Source: Paenibacillus arenilitoris
GTDB taxonomy: Bacteria > Bacillota > Bacilli > Paenibacillales > Paenibacillaceae
Reading direction: 5' to 3'
Length of the DNA stretch: 64,000 nt
Assembly (NCBI RefSeq): GCF_014705655.1
Contig: NZ_JACXIY010000023.1
Span: forward strand, 1 to 64,000
Shown one piece after another: positions 1-7,587 of the stretch (positions are counted from its first letter, which is position 1; each line of letters begins with the position of its first letter). Both the position numbers and the translations under genes were made by a program. Under the pieces are notes generated by a model that did no database searches, was not told where the DNA came from, and was given only the letters and a program-made list of their open reading frames with translations.

Positions 1-722
1 GGCGCGGCAGAGGCGTACGTCGCCGCCTCTGCCGCTGCCGCTTCGCGGACCTGGCCGCCTCCGATGACGGCGACCGCGTCCGCGAGCGGCAGGAGCGCGT
101 CGAGGTCGTGCGTGGCCACGACCGCTCCGCGCCCTGCCGCCCTGTGCGCCTGCAGCGCCGCGCACAGGCGGCTGATCCCGACGGCGTCAAGCCCCGCCGT
201 CGGCTCGTCGAGCAGCAGCCATTCCGGCCCGCACGCCAGCAGGCAGGCGAGCGAGAGCCTTCGCTGCTGGCCGCCGCTAAGCGTCCACGGGTCGCGCTCG
301 AGCAGCGACGTCTCCAATCCGACCTCGGAGAGCGCGGCCGCGATGCGCCGATCCGCCTCTGCGTCCTTCAAGCCGTATGGCCGCAGCGAATATAGCAGCT
401 CTTCCCGGACGGTCGCGGCAAACCATTGCGATTCCGAATGCTGCATGGCGATGCCGACCTTCAGGATCGCTTCGCGGTTCAGCTTCCCCCTTCCGTCTCT
501 CCGAAGCCATAGCGGGTTCTCCCCGACGGCAATCGTACCGGCCTCTAGCGGCCGCAGCCCCGCCATCGTCTCCAGCAGCGTCGATTTACCCGAGCCGTTG
601 CGCCCGACGAGCAGCGTAATTTGTCCCGGACGAAAAGTTGCTCGAACGCCTCTTAGCAGCTGCCGCTTCTTGTCGCCATCCGCGGCGACCGTTACCCCTT
701 CAAGCTTCCATTCACCGGCCAT
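1..722 (-). CDS. ECF transporter ATPase (EcfA-like), 3' end off the window
   Basis: This is an ABC ATPase of the energy-coupling-factor (vitamin/cofactor uptake) type, on the cytoplasmic face of the membrane. The translation has a Walker A (GRNGSGKST), a Q-loop region (MQHSESQ), the signature LSGGQQRRL and Walker B with LLLDEPTAGLD. The ATG at 722-720 overlaps the stop of the upstream ATPase gene by 11 nt, so the two are translationally linked. The gene runs off the left edge before its stop. The divergent bioY and shared BirA operator suggest a role in biotin uptake; an ecfT-type transmembrane gene would be expected just beyond the edge. The exact substrate is inferred from context only. Confidence 0.85.
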   Translation of the reverse strand, partial: MAGEWKLEGVTVAADGDKKRQLLRGVRATFRPGQITLLVGRNGSGKSTLLETMAGLRPLEAGTIAVGENPLWLRRDGRGKLNREAILKVGIAMQHSESQWFAATVREELLYSLRPYGLKDAEADRRIAAALSEVGLETSLLERDPWTLSGGQQRRLSLACLLACGPEWLLLDEPTAGLDAVGISRLCAALQAHRAAGRGAVVATHDLDALLPLADAVAVIGGGQVREAAAAEAATYASAA

Positions 723-1566
723 AACGTTTCACCGCCTCTGCGAGCATCTCTTCCGTATAAGGAAACGGACGAACGGAAAGGCCGAGCTGTTCCAGCTCCC
801 AAGCGACTCGGACGGGATAAGGCGCCTCGAAGCCGAGTCGTTCGCAGATGCTCCCGCCGTCCGCCCGCAGCGTCCTCTCGTAAAATCCGTCCGCGTACCC
901 GTCGTAAACGATTCGTCCGTCTTCCAGGACGACGATCCGATCGCCTTCCCTCAGCTCCTCTAGCTTTTGCGTGATCCACAGTACGGCGATCCCTTCCAAG
1001 TGAAGCGAGCGCGCTTGCTCCAGCACGCTTCGTGACGCTCCCGGATCCAGCATGGACGTCGCCTCGTCGAGCATGAGCAGCGGCGAATCCATGGCCAGGC
1101 AGCCGGCGATGGCGACGAGCTGCTTCTGGCCGCCCGATAACGTCCCGATCGGCTGGTGCATTCGCTCCCCTAATCCGACCTTCCGCAAAGCCCGCTCGGC
1201 TATGCCGATGATCGATTCCGCCGCCAGCTCATTCTGCTCAAGCAGCAGCACGACGTCCTCGAGCGGCGTTGCGCCAAGCAATGCCGCCTCCGGCTGCTGC
1301 ATGACGATCGGGACCGGCTTGCCGCTCGCTTCGGCGGACCGCGACGCGTTCGCAATCCGCCCCTTCAGCCCGGAGAGCCGGAAGCCGGCCGCCGCCTTCG
1401 CGAGCGTGCTTTTCCCGCTTCCGTTCCGTCCGAGCAGCGTGACCCACTGCCCGTTATATACCGTGAAATCGATGTCCTTCAATACAGTCGGCGGCTTCCG
1501 TCCTGCCGCCTGCGCGGGCGGCGTGACCGACACCCGCTTCATTTCAATTAACGCGCGATGCTCCAA
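712..1566 (-). CDS. ECF transporter ATPase (EcfA-like)
   Basis: 284-residue ABC ATPase. Walker A GRNGSGKST is at about residues 46-54, Q-loop MQQPE at 89-93, signature LSGGQ at 143-147 and Walker B LLMLDE at 163-168, so all nucleotide-binding elements are present. The best start is TTG at 1566-1564, preceded by a weak GGGTG ribosome-binding site; ATG eight codons downstream is the alternative. It is first of a two-ATPase operon, as in EcfA1/EcfA2 pairs that power an S component through EcfT. It is divergent from bioY with a BirA operator between, so repression by biotin-loaded BirA is likely for this gene too. An ordinary ABC importer ATPase is less likely given the BioY neighbour. Confidence 0.87.
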   Translation of the reverse strand: MEHRALIEMKRVSVTPPAQAAGRKPPTVLKDIDFTVYNGQWVTLLGRNGSGKSTLAKAAAGFRLSGLKGRIANASRSAEASGKPVPIVMQQPEAALLGATPLEDVVLLLEQNELAAESIIGIAERALRKVGLGERMHQPIGTLSGGQKQLVAIAGCLAMDSPLLMLDEATSMLDPGASRSVLEQARSLHLEGIAVLWITQKLEELREGDRIVVLEDGRIVYDGYADGFYERTLRADGGSICERLGFEAPYPVRVAWELEQLGLSVRPFPYTEEMLAEAVKRYGR

Positions 1567-1604
1567 AAAATTTCACCCAACCTCTTCCCCAATACGATTG
1601 GCTA

Positions 1605-1613
1605 TGCTACAAT
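1605..1613 (+). promoter_or_regulatory. Extended -10 promoter element of bioY
   Basis: TGC-TACAAT forms an extended -10 (TGn followed by TACAAT at 1608-1613). No good -35 is visible. The predicted start of transcription, about 7 nt downstream, falls at the left half of the BirA operator, so bound repressor would block initiation. Confidence 0.5.
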
Positions 1614-1618
1614 TCGAT

Positions 1619-1652
1619 TTGTTAACCTTAATCAAATATATATGGTTAACAA
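1619..1652. promoter_or_regulatory. BirA operator between the ECF ATPase operon and bioY
   Basis: Perfect inverted repeat TTGTTAACC-N16-GGTTAACAA. This matches the known BirA operator layout in Firmicutes (two 9-bp arms separated by 14-16 bp). It lies between two divergent transport genes, so biotinyl-AMP-loaded BirA could repress both. The match is direct; the regulation is inferred. Confidence 0.88.
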
Positions 1653-1682
1653 TAAATCCGCAAGTACATAAAGGAGTCGTGT

Positions 1683-2303
1683 ATGCTTATGCCAACCAAT
1701 AATATCCGGTCGCTCGTCTTCACCGCCCTCTTCGCGGCGCTGTTCGTCGTCATGAGCTCGCTGACGATCAAGCTGGGCGGCTCGTTCGTCCCGTTCACGC
1801 TGCAGACGCTAGCCGTCGCGCTGACCGGCCTGTTCCTGACGCCGCGCAATGCGTTTCTAAGCATCGCCGCCGTCATCGTGCTGGCCGCCTTCGGACTGCC
1901 GCTGTTCAGCGGGCAAGGCGGGATCGCGACGCTGACCGGACATACCGCCGGCTTTATATTCGCGTTCCCGTTCTGCGCCATGCTCATCAGCCTGGCGGTC
2001 GGCGCCTACTTGAAGAAGGAAGGCACCAAACGGAGCAAAACGGCGGCCCTTGTCGCCTTCTTCCTCATTTTCGAGCTGTTCAGCTCGCTCTGCGCTTACG
2101 TTCCCGGCATTCCTTGGCTCATGCACGTGACGGGCTTGCCGCTTGGCAAAGCGCTTGCCGCCGGCTGCTATCCGTTCCTGATCGGAGACGCGGTCAAATC
2201 GCTGGCGGCTGCCCTATTGGCCGTCTCCATGCTGCCGTACGTCATCCATATCCGGACATCGACGGTCAAAGCGAGGCCGGACGGCGCGGCTTACGAAGCG
2301 TAA
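1683..2303 (+). CDS. bioY: BioY family biotin ECF transporter S component
   Basis: 206-residue integral membrane protein with about six hydrophobic helices, typical of the BioY substrate-binding S component of biotin ECF transporters. Conserved BioY features include the N-terminal TIKLGGSFVPFTLQTLAV and a central GLPLFSGQGG segment, with P-F-T-L-Q-T shared across the family. The start is ATG with AAGGAG 6 nt upstream. It is a single-gene unit followed by a strong terminator at 2325-2366. The BirA operator in its promoter supports biotin as substrate. It would need the EcfA pair encoded divergently and an EcfT. Confidence 0.93.
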   Translation: MLMPTNNIRSLVFTALFAALFVVMSSLTIKLGGSFVPFTLQTLAVALTGLFLTPRNAFLSIAAVIVLAAFGLPLFSGQGGIATLTGHTAGFIFAFPFCAMLISLAVGAYLKKEGTKRSKTAALVAFFLIFELFSSLCAYVPGIPWLMHVTGLPLGKALAAGCYPFLIGDAVKSLAAALLAVSMLPYVIHIRTSTVKARPDGAAYEA

Positions 2304-2324
2304 CCGAAAGATCGGCCTATACGG

Positions 2325-2366
2325 AAAGAAGCGTTTGTCGCCAAGGACAAACGCTTCTTTTTTTTT
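2325..2366 (+). terminator. Rho-independent terminator of bioY
   Basis: A perfect 15-bp stem (2325-2339 with 2346-2360) with a 6-nt loop is followed by a run of nine T on the + strand. The convergent ricA ends at 2402. Confidence 0.93.
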
Positions 2367-2401
2367 ATCGGAATCGGATTCAGCCGTTAAATTGCGCCGC
2401 C

Positions 2402-2902
2402 CTAGTCGCTGCATTCCTCGGGAGCCGGCTCGGAAGCGTCCTCCACGTTGATTTTGTCGGAGACGGTATCGCGCACGATCGTAACGACCAGCTGCATCAA
2501 ATAGTTAATGTCGGCTTGGCTTTGCTGAAATTCCGCTACGATCGGGATGCCGTCAAGCTCGTCCTGCAGCTCGTTCATTTCGCTTTCGATTTTTTTCACC
2601 ATATCGGCGTTTTTGAACGTCGTTTCGAAGGCGACGACTTCCTTCTGCTTCTTCTTGATTTGGCTGATCAGCTTCTGCACCCGTTCGTTGCCGTTAATTT
2701 GCTGCTCCGCGCGGCGGTAATGCTGAACTTCCGCAGAGGTAAAAATAAGATCGGCCATTTCCTTCGCTTTATTCATAATATCCTCGCGCACGATCAGGTC
2801 GCGGGTATGGAAGCTCGGAATGCCGCAGCCTTCTCCGTGCGCATGGTCATGGTCATGACCGCTATGCTCCGGATGATTGACTGCCGTTTGCTGCTCTGCC
2901 AT
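2402..2902 (-). CDS. ricA: RicA/YmcA-like (YlbF family) protein with His-rich N-terminus
   Basis: 166-residue protein of the YlbF/YmcA helical family, second gene of a miaB-ricA operon as in Bacillus (ymcB-ymcA). In B. subtilis RicA acts with RicF and RicT in a complex that affects mRNA processing by RNase Y, competence, biofilm formation and sporulation. The helical core (about residues 40-150) is rich in charged coiled-coil-like sequence. The N-terminus is unusual: residues 10-27 hold six histidines and one cysteine (C26), with one more cysteine near the C-terminus (C164). This is a possible metal site and fewer Cys than I recall for Bacillus RicA. AGGAG precedes the ATG. RicF is an alternative label; the miaB neighbour favours RicA. 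Confidence 0.8.
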   Translation of the reverse strand: MAEQQTAVNHPEHSGHDHDHAHGEGCGIPSFHTRDLIVREDIMNKAKEMADLIFTSAEVQHYRRAEQQINGNERVQKLISQIKKKQKEVVAFETTFKNADMVKKIESEMNELQDELDGIPIVAEFQQSQADINYLMQLVVTIVRDTVSDKINVEDASEPAPEECSD

Positions 2903-2925
2903 TTGTCATCTCTCCTGTTTTGCCG

Positions 2926-4518
2926 TTAACCAACGGCTTCTTGTGCGCCTTGGTCCATCGCTTCCGCCTTGATGTACCAAGTTTGCGCGTCGGTAACCTT
3001 TGCCTGGATGAATTGCCCGATCCATTCCTTCGGTCCTTCCAGATGAACCAATTTATTCGTCCGCGTTCGCCCGGACAAAATCGCGGCGTTGTTTTTGCTT
3101 TCGCCTTCGATCAGCACTTCCATGACTCGGCCGCGCAGCTGCTCGTTCTTCTCCCGGGCGATCGAAGCCAGCAGCGCGTTCAATCTCGCGAGACGCGCCT
3201 TCTTCACTTCCTGCGGCACGTTATCCTCCATCCCGGCAGCAGGCGTGCCTTCGCGCGGCGAATAGATGAACGTGTAGGCCGAATCGAAACCGACCTCTTC
3301 CACCAGCGTCAGCGTATCCTCGAACTGCTCCTCCGTCTCGCCCGGGAAGCCCACGATAATATCCGTCGTCAGCATGACGTCAGGGATGGCCCGCTTGATT
3401 TTTCCGACGAGCTCAAGGAACGCTTCACGGGAATACTTGCGGCTCATCCGCTTCAAAATTTCCGTGCTTCCCGATTGTACAGGCAGATGGATATGCTCCA
3501 CAAGATTGCCTCGGGTAGCGAGCACCTCGATCAGATGATCGTCGAAATCGCGCGGATGGCTCGTCATGAACCGTATGCGCGGAATATCGATCTTCGACAT
3601 GTCGTGCATCAGATCGCCGAAACGATAGTCGATATCCTCGAAATCTTTGCCGTACGCGTTCACGTTCTGGCCGAGCAGCGTAATTTCCTTGAAGCCTTGG
3701 CGGGCGAGATCCCGGACCTCCGCGATGACGTCCTCGGGACGGCGGCTTCTCTCCTTGCCGCGCGTATACGGAACGATGCAGTACGTGCAGAACTTGTCGC
3801 AGCCGTACATAATGTTCACCCAAGCGCGCATTCCTTCGCGTTTCTTAGGCAAATTTTCGATAATGTCGCCTTCCTTGGACCATACCTCGACGACCATTTC
3901 CTTGCTGAAATATGCGTTTTGCAGCAAGGAAGGCAGCCGGTGAATGTTATGCGTTCCGAAGATCATGTCGACGAAGGCATGCCTCTGCAAAATGCGGGCG
4001 ACGACCGATTCCTCCTGCGACATGCAGCCGCATACGCCGAGCAGCAAATCCGGCTTCTCCGTCTTGAGCGTCTTCAAGTGCCCGAGCTCGCCGAACACCT
4101 TGTCCTCCGCGTTCTCGCGGATGGCGCATGTATTCAGCAGGATGACATCCGCTTGGCGACGGTCCTCCGTGGCCGTATAGCCCATCTGCTCGAACATGCC
4201 CTTCATGACCTCGGTGTCGTGCTCGTTCATTTGGCAGCCGTACGTTTGAATCAGATAAAACTTTCCGGCGCCGATCGTCCTCAGCTCTTCCGGAATCGAG
4301 AAGTCGTAGTGCACCTGAATGTCCTCTTTGCCGCGTTTTTTCTCGTCTTTATGGCTCGGCGCCGAATTTATGTTGACGATCCTTCCCTTGATCCGGTAGG
4401 TCGTAGAATGCTCATCCTGACCGATGACCTTCGCATCGCTGAAATCGAAATATTTGGAGAAGTCCTTCTCCCCGGCGGACTTTCCCTCCGTCTTCCCCCG
4501 ATTGCTATCCAACGTCAA
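2926..4518 (-). CDS. miaB: tRNA-2-methylthio-N6-dimethylallyladenosine synthase MiaB
   Basis: 530-residue radical-SAM methylthiotransferase that converts i6A37 to ms2i6A37 in tRNAs reading UNN codons. Auxiliary-cluster cysteines sit at C95 (YGCQMNE), C131 (CAIRENAED) and C165 (CGCM). The radical-SAM motif is C240-x3-C244-x2-C247, and a TRAM RNA-binding domain occupies roughly the last 70 residues. About 65 extra N-terminal residues precede the conserved domain, as in Bacillus YmcB. The start is TTG with AAGGAAGTG 7 nt upstream. It is cotranscribed with ricA (23-nt gap) from a strong promoter at 4577-4606 that lies over the tail of tetR. Confidence 0.96.
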   Translation of the reverse strand: MTLDSNRGKTEGKSAGEKDFSKYFDFSDAKVIGQDEHSTTYRIKGRIVNINSAPSHKDEKKRGKEDIQVHYDFSIPEELRTIGAGKFYLIQTYGCQMNEHDTEVMKGMFEQMGYTATEDRRQADVILLNTCAIRENAEDKVFGELGHLKTLKTEKPDLLLGVCGCMSQEESVVARILQRHAFVDMIFGTHNIHRLPSLLQNAYFSKEMVVEVWSKEGDIIENLPKKREGMRAWVNIMYGCDKFCTYCIVPYTRGKERSRRPEDVIAEVRDLARQGFKEITLLGQNVNAYGKDFEDIDYRFGDLMHDMSKIDIPRIRFMTSHPRDFDDHLIEVLATRGNLVEHIHLPVQSGSTEILKRMSRKYSREAFLELVGKIKRAIPDVMLTTDIIVGFPGETEEQFEDTLTLVEEVGFDSAYTFIYSPREGTPAAGMEDNVPQEVKKARLARLNALLASIAREKNEQLRGRVMEVLIEGESKNNAAILSGRTRTNKLVHLEGPKEWIGQFIQAKVTDAQTWYIKAEAMDQGAQEAVG

Positions 4519-4576
4519 TTCAGCTCACTTCCTTAAGGGTCCATTTAAATTGCCGTTTCGTATAGCCCAATTCAGT

Positions 4577-4606
4577 ATTATACCAGTTAACGAAATAGAG
4601 GGTCAA
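4577..4606 (-). promoter_or_regulatory. SigA promoter of miaB-ricA
   Basis: TTGACC-N18-TATAAT on the minus strand, about 60 nt upstream of miaB. The -35 half lies inside the last codons of the preceding tetR gene. No terminator separates tetR from miaB. Confidence 0.75.
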
Positions 4607-5189
4607 TAAACGTGCCGCAAAAACAGCGCTGGATCTCCTCGCGCGTCAAGCCCATCGTATCCCGCAAATGCCTCAGCGTATGCGGCGAATGGACCGCGAT
4701 GAACGCATGGGCCGTGTAGCCCGGGTCGATATCCGGAATAAGCCCTTCGTCCGCGGCCTCGCGCAGCAGTCCGCTAAGCGTAGCGTGCAAATACAAGTAA
4801 GGCGGAGCTTGAAAGAAATCGGATTTTTTCTCGTCTACTTTTATGTGGGCATGAAGAACGCCGAACCATTGCGATTTTTTGTCGATGAACGCGATGACCT
4901 GCTTCATCACCTCGCAGAGCCGATCGTATACGGGCGGCTGCGGCTCCGCCGTCAAATAGTCGTCGATCTGCTTTATAAAAGCGCCGAAGTTTTCTTTCAT
5001 CATGTCCATGCACAAATCGCCTTTGTTGGCGTAGCGCCGATAGAGCGTCCCTTGTCCGATGCCGGCCGCTTTCGCGATTTGGTGCATGCTGACCGATTCG
5101 ATCCCATGCTCCTCGAACAAGTGATTGGCCGTGTTCAGTATGACATTGCTCAAATCTTGTTTCGTTCTGCCCCCGTCTGGTATCGTCAT
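4587..5189 (-). CDS. TetR/AcrR family transcriptional regulator
   Basis: 200-residue repressor of the TetR family. The N-terminal helix-turn-helix covers about residues 10-55 (ILNTANHLFEEHGIESVSM, then IAKAAGIGQGTLYRRYANKGDL). The C-terminal half is a helical ligand-binding domain without recognisable ligand motifs. The ATG at 5189 is preferred because AGGAG lies 9 nt upstream; a GTG two codons earlier would be only 3 nt from it. It diverges from an MFS efflux gene with a perfect palindromic operator at 5276-5291, so it most likely represses the pump and perhaps itself. Confidence 0.9.
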   Translation of the reverse strand: MTIPDGGRTKQDLSNVILNTANHLFEEHGIESVSMHQIAKAAGIGQGTLYRRYANKGDLCMDMMKENFGAFIKQIDDYLTAEPQPPVYDRLCEVMKQVIAFIDKKSQWFGVLHAHIKVDEKKSDFFQAPPYLYLHATLSGLLREAADEGLIPDIDPGYTAHAFIAVHSPHTLRHLRDTMGLTREEIQRCFCGTFIDPLFR

Positions 5190-5238
5190 CGCCACTGTCT
5201 CCTAAACGAATTCTTACAAATATTTTCAAAATAAACAA

Positions 5239-5267
5239 TTGACAATTGCGTCATTCGTCTTTATTAT
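5239..5267 (+). promoter_or_regulatory. SigA promoter of the MFS efflux gene
   Basis: TTGACA-N17-TATTAT, a near-consensus promoter. The -35 box sits inside CAATTG-A-CAATTG, which repeats the ACAATTG core of the downstream operator. Confidence 0.82.
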
Positions 5268-5275
5268 TCAGTAAT

Positions 5276-5291
5276 GCGGACAATTGTCCGC
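5276..5291. promoter_or_regulatory. Likely TetR operator, perfect 16-bp palindrome
   Basis: GCGGACAATTGTCCGC is a perfect palindrome placed just downstream of the -10 of the efflux promoter, around the transcription start, where a repressor would block initiation. The divergent TetR gene is the obvious candidate to bind it. Binding is inferred. Confidence 0.78.
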
Positions 5292-5382
5292 TCATAGAAA
5301 ACGGTCATCCTAATTGTAGCCTGTTCCGCTAGGAACGGTCAACAATTCGAAGAATGGCTTCATTCGGATAGGAGGGAAAGAA

Positions 5383-6879
5383 ATGGCTTCAACAGCCAAA
5401 CAAGCGGCGCCGGCAGGAGATTCCATGTCGATTCGCGCCATTCTCGCGCCGCTGGTCGCCATTATCGTCGGCATGTTTATGGTTATTCTGGACGGAACGG
5501 CGATGAACGTCGCCATGCCAGGGCTCATGGACGATTTCAAAAGCTCGATGACGGTCGTTCAGTGGACGATTACCGGCTACGCTTTGGCGCAAGCGGCGGT
5601 CATTCCGCTCGCGGGCTGGTTGTCGGACCGGTTCGGCGCCAAACAAATTTTTCTGTTCTCGATCATTATGTTCACGATCGGCTCGGGGCTCTGCGCCCTG
5701 GCATCCACGGCGGAGCAGCTGATCGTATTCCGCGTCATTCAAGGGCTCGGCGGCGGCATGGTGGCGCCGATCGCGATGGCCTTCACCTTCAGGCTGAGCC
5801 CTCCCGGCAAACAGGGCGCGGTCATGGGCATGATCGGCATCCCGATGCTGCTTGCTCCTGCGCTCGGCCCCGTCGTAGCCGGCTGGCTTGTCGATTACGT
5901 GTCCTGGCATTGGATTTTCATTATCAACTTGCCGATCGGCGTCATCGCCGTTATCGTCGGACTCCGCACGCTGCCTAATCTCGAACGGAAGCGCGTGCCT
6001 GCGCTCGACTTCCTCGGCATGCTCCTTGCTCCGCTTGCCTTCGCCATGCTCGCCTACGGCGTAAGCTCGGCGGGAGGCGGCGAAGGCGGCGGCGGAAGCG
6101 GCTGGTCTTCGACCGAGGCGCTGACGGGCATGATCGTCGGCGGCGTCGCGCTTATCATTTTCATTATCGTTGAACTGAACCGCAAAGAGCCTTTGCTCGA
6201 GCTTCGCGTGTTCAAATCAAGCCTTTTTACGCGCGGAATCATCCTGCAATGGATCGTGCAAATCGCATTGTTCGGCACGATGTTCCTTGTACCGGTCTTT
6301 CTGCAGATCGCTAAAGGCTACACAGCTTTCAACACGGGGCTGATCATGCTCCCTCAGGCGCTGGCAGCCGGTCTCTTCATGCCGATCGGCGGCAGGCTGT
6401 TCGATAAGTTCGGGGCGCGTCCCGTCGTCATCACCGGCCTCTCCATCGTTACGATTGCGGCTTACCTGCTTAGCCGAATGTCGGCCGACACGACGCTTGT
6501 TATGTTAATGATTCCGCTTGCGATGCTCGGGGCCGGCATGGGCTTATCGATGATGCCGCTCAATACGCATATTATGCAGTCTGCGCCAAGAGAACTCGTT
6601 AGCCGCGTCACCTCGCTGACGGCAGCGGCGCAGCAGGTGATGACCTCCTTCGCGATTGCCGGGTTGTCCACCATTCTGGCGGGCAGGATGGAGCATTACT
6701 CGGCGACGGAGCCGGGCCCGAACATCGTCTACTTGTCCTACGGCGATACGTTCTTCATCCTTGCCTCCATCGCGATCGTCGGAGCGATCGTCGCCATGCT
6801 TCTGCGCAGGCCGAAGCAGGAGCCGATTGCCGGCCCGGATGAGAAGCAGCCTGAGGTCAGCATGATGATGGGCCATTAA
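5383..6879 (+). CDS. DHA2 family (EmrB/QacA) multidrug MFS transporter
   Basis: 498-residue proton-driven drug exporter of the inner membrane with about 14 hydrophobic segments. The motif near the first helix, LDGTAMNVAMPGL, is the DHA2 hallmark, and the loop 2-3 motif GWLSDRFGAKQIF is the MFS signature. A Gly/Ser-rich loop (GGGEGGGGSG, about residues 229-238) separates two helices in the middle. The start is ATG with AGGAGGG upstream. It is transcribed alone from a TetR-controlled promoter and ends at a terminator. The drug substrates cannot be told from sequence. Confidence 0.92.
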   Translation: MASTAKQAAPAGDSMSIRAILAPLVAIIVGMFMVILDGTAMNVAMPGLMDDFKSSMTVVQWTITGYALAQAAVIPLAGWLSDRFGAKQIFLFSIIMFTIGSGLCALASTAEQLIVFRVIQGLGGGMVAPIAMAFTFRLSPPGKQGAVMGMIGIPMLLAPALGPVVAGWLVDYVSWHWIFIINLPIGVIAVIVGLRTLPNLERKRVPALDFLGMLLAPLAFAMLAYGVSSAGGGEGGGGSGWSSTEALTGMIVGGVALIIFIIVELNRKEPLLELRVFKSSLFTRGIILQWIVQIALFGTMFLVPVFLQIAKGYTAFNTGLIMLPQALAAGLFMPIGGRLFDKFGARPVVITGLSIVTIAAYLLSRMSADTTLVMLMIPLAMLGAGMGLSMMPLNTHIMQSAPRELVSRVTSLTAAAQQVMTSFAIAGLSTILAGRMEHYSATEPGPNIVYLSYGDTFFILASIAIVGAIVAMLLRRPKQEPIAGPDEKQPEVSMMMGH

Positions 6880-6897
6880 TCGGCGATACAAATTAAC

Positions 6898-6942
6898 AAA
6901 GCTGCAGCGCTTCGTCTTCGACAGACGACGCTGCAGCTTTTT
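6898..6942 (+). terminator. Terminator of the MFS gene, possibly bidirectional
   Basis: A 12-bp stem (AAAGCTGCAGCG with its complement at 6929-6940) with a 19-nt loop ends in a T run on the + strand. The convergent pduL gene ends at 6946, so it may serve both directions. Confidence 0.8.
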
Positions 6943-6945
6943 GCA

Positions 6946-7521
6946 TTAATCGATAATTTCGCCTATATCCCCGTTCTTCACGCCGGCGGCATTCGCTTCG
7001 TCCGTATCGATGTGCATATCGAGCGCGTACTGCTCCGATACCCGCGCGACGACCTGCTCGAACACGACGCCGCGTTCGCCGCCGAACCGAACGCGAAGCA
7101 GCTGTTTGTCGGCAATGCCGAATTTCTCGGCATCGGTCGTATGAAAGTGGATATGCCTGGCCGCGACGATCACGCCTTCCTCGATGTCGATCTCGCCTGC
7201 CGGCCCTTTGATCTTGATGCCGGCCGAGCCGGCCGTATTGCCGGATTCACGGACGGGCGGGTTAACGCCGAGCGCGAACGCATCGGTGCGCGATACTTCC
7301 AGCTGCGTCCCCTTGCGTGCCGGACCTAGAATCCGCACCTTCGGGAAGCTGCCCTTCGGCCCGATCACTTCCACCGATTCGTTAGCGGCGTATTGTCCCG
7401 GCTGGGATAACGGCTTCATCTCCGTCAGTCCGTATCCTTCGCCGAATAATAATTCCACATGCGCTTGCGACAAATGTATATGTCTCGCGGACACCCCGAT
7501 TGGAACTTGTTTATGTATCAT
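6946..7521 (-). CDS. pduL: PduL-type phosphate propanoyltransferase (phosphotransacylase)
   Basis: 191-residue PduL-family enzyme that interconverts acyl-CoA and acyl-phosphate (propionyl- or acetyl-). The two PduL domains are visible with the zinc-binding histidine motifs SARHIHLS (about residues 11-18) and AARHIHFH (about 120). No microcompartment genes are nearby and there is no N-terminal encapsulation peptide, so this is probably a free cytosolic phosphotransacylase. The start is ATG with GGAGAG upstream. It lies downstream of korAB but behind that operon's terminator, so it is probably transcribed separately or by readthrough. Together the three could turn 2-oxoacids into acyl-phosphate for ATP (inference). 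Confidence 0.88.
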   Translation of the reverse strand: MIHKQVPIGVSARHIHLSQAHVELLFGEGYGLTEMKPLSQPGQYAANESVEVIGPKGSFPKVRILGPARKGTQLEVSRTDAFALGVNPPVRESGNTAGSAGIKIKGPAGEIDIEEGVIVAARHIHFHTTDAEKFGIADKQLLRVRFGGERGVVFEQVVARVSEQYALDMHIDTDEANAAGVKNGDIGEIID

Positions 7522-7545
7522 GCTGCCACTCTCCTGCTACGAAAT

Positions 7546-7577
7546 AAAAAGCATACGGCCCGGGGGGCCATATGCTT
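7546..7577 (-). terminator. Terminator of korAB
   Basis: A 12-bp stem with one mismatch (7549-7560 with 7566-7577) is followed on the minus strand by a T run at 7546-7550. It lies 11 nt after the korB stop. Confidence 0.8.
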
Positions 7578-7587
7578 ATCATATCAC

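Noticed and set aside
2920..4536. A 538-codon open frame on the + strand
   Set aside because: It lies antisense to miaB, whose product and motifs are certain; GC-rich third positions leave long open antisense frames throughout this window.
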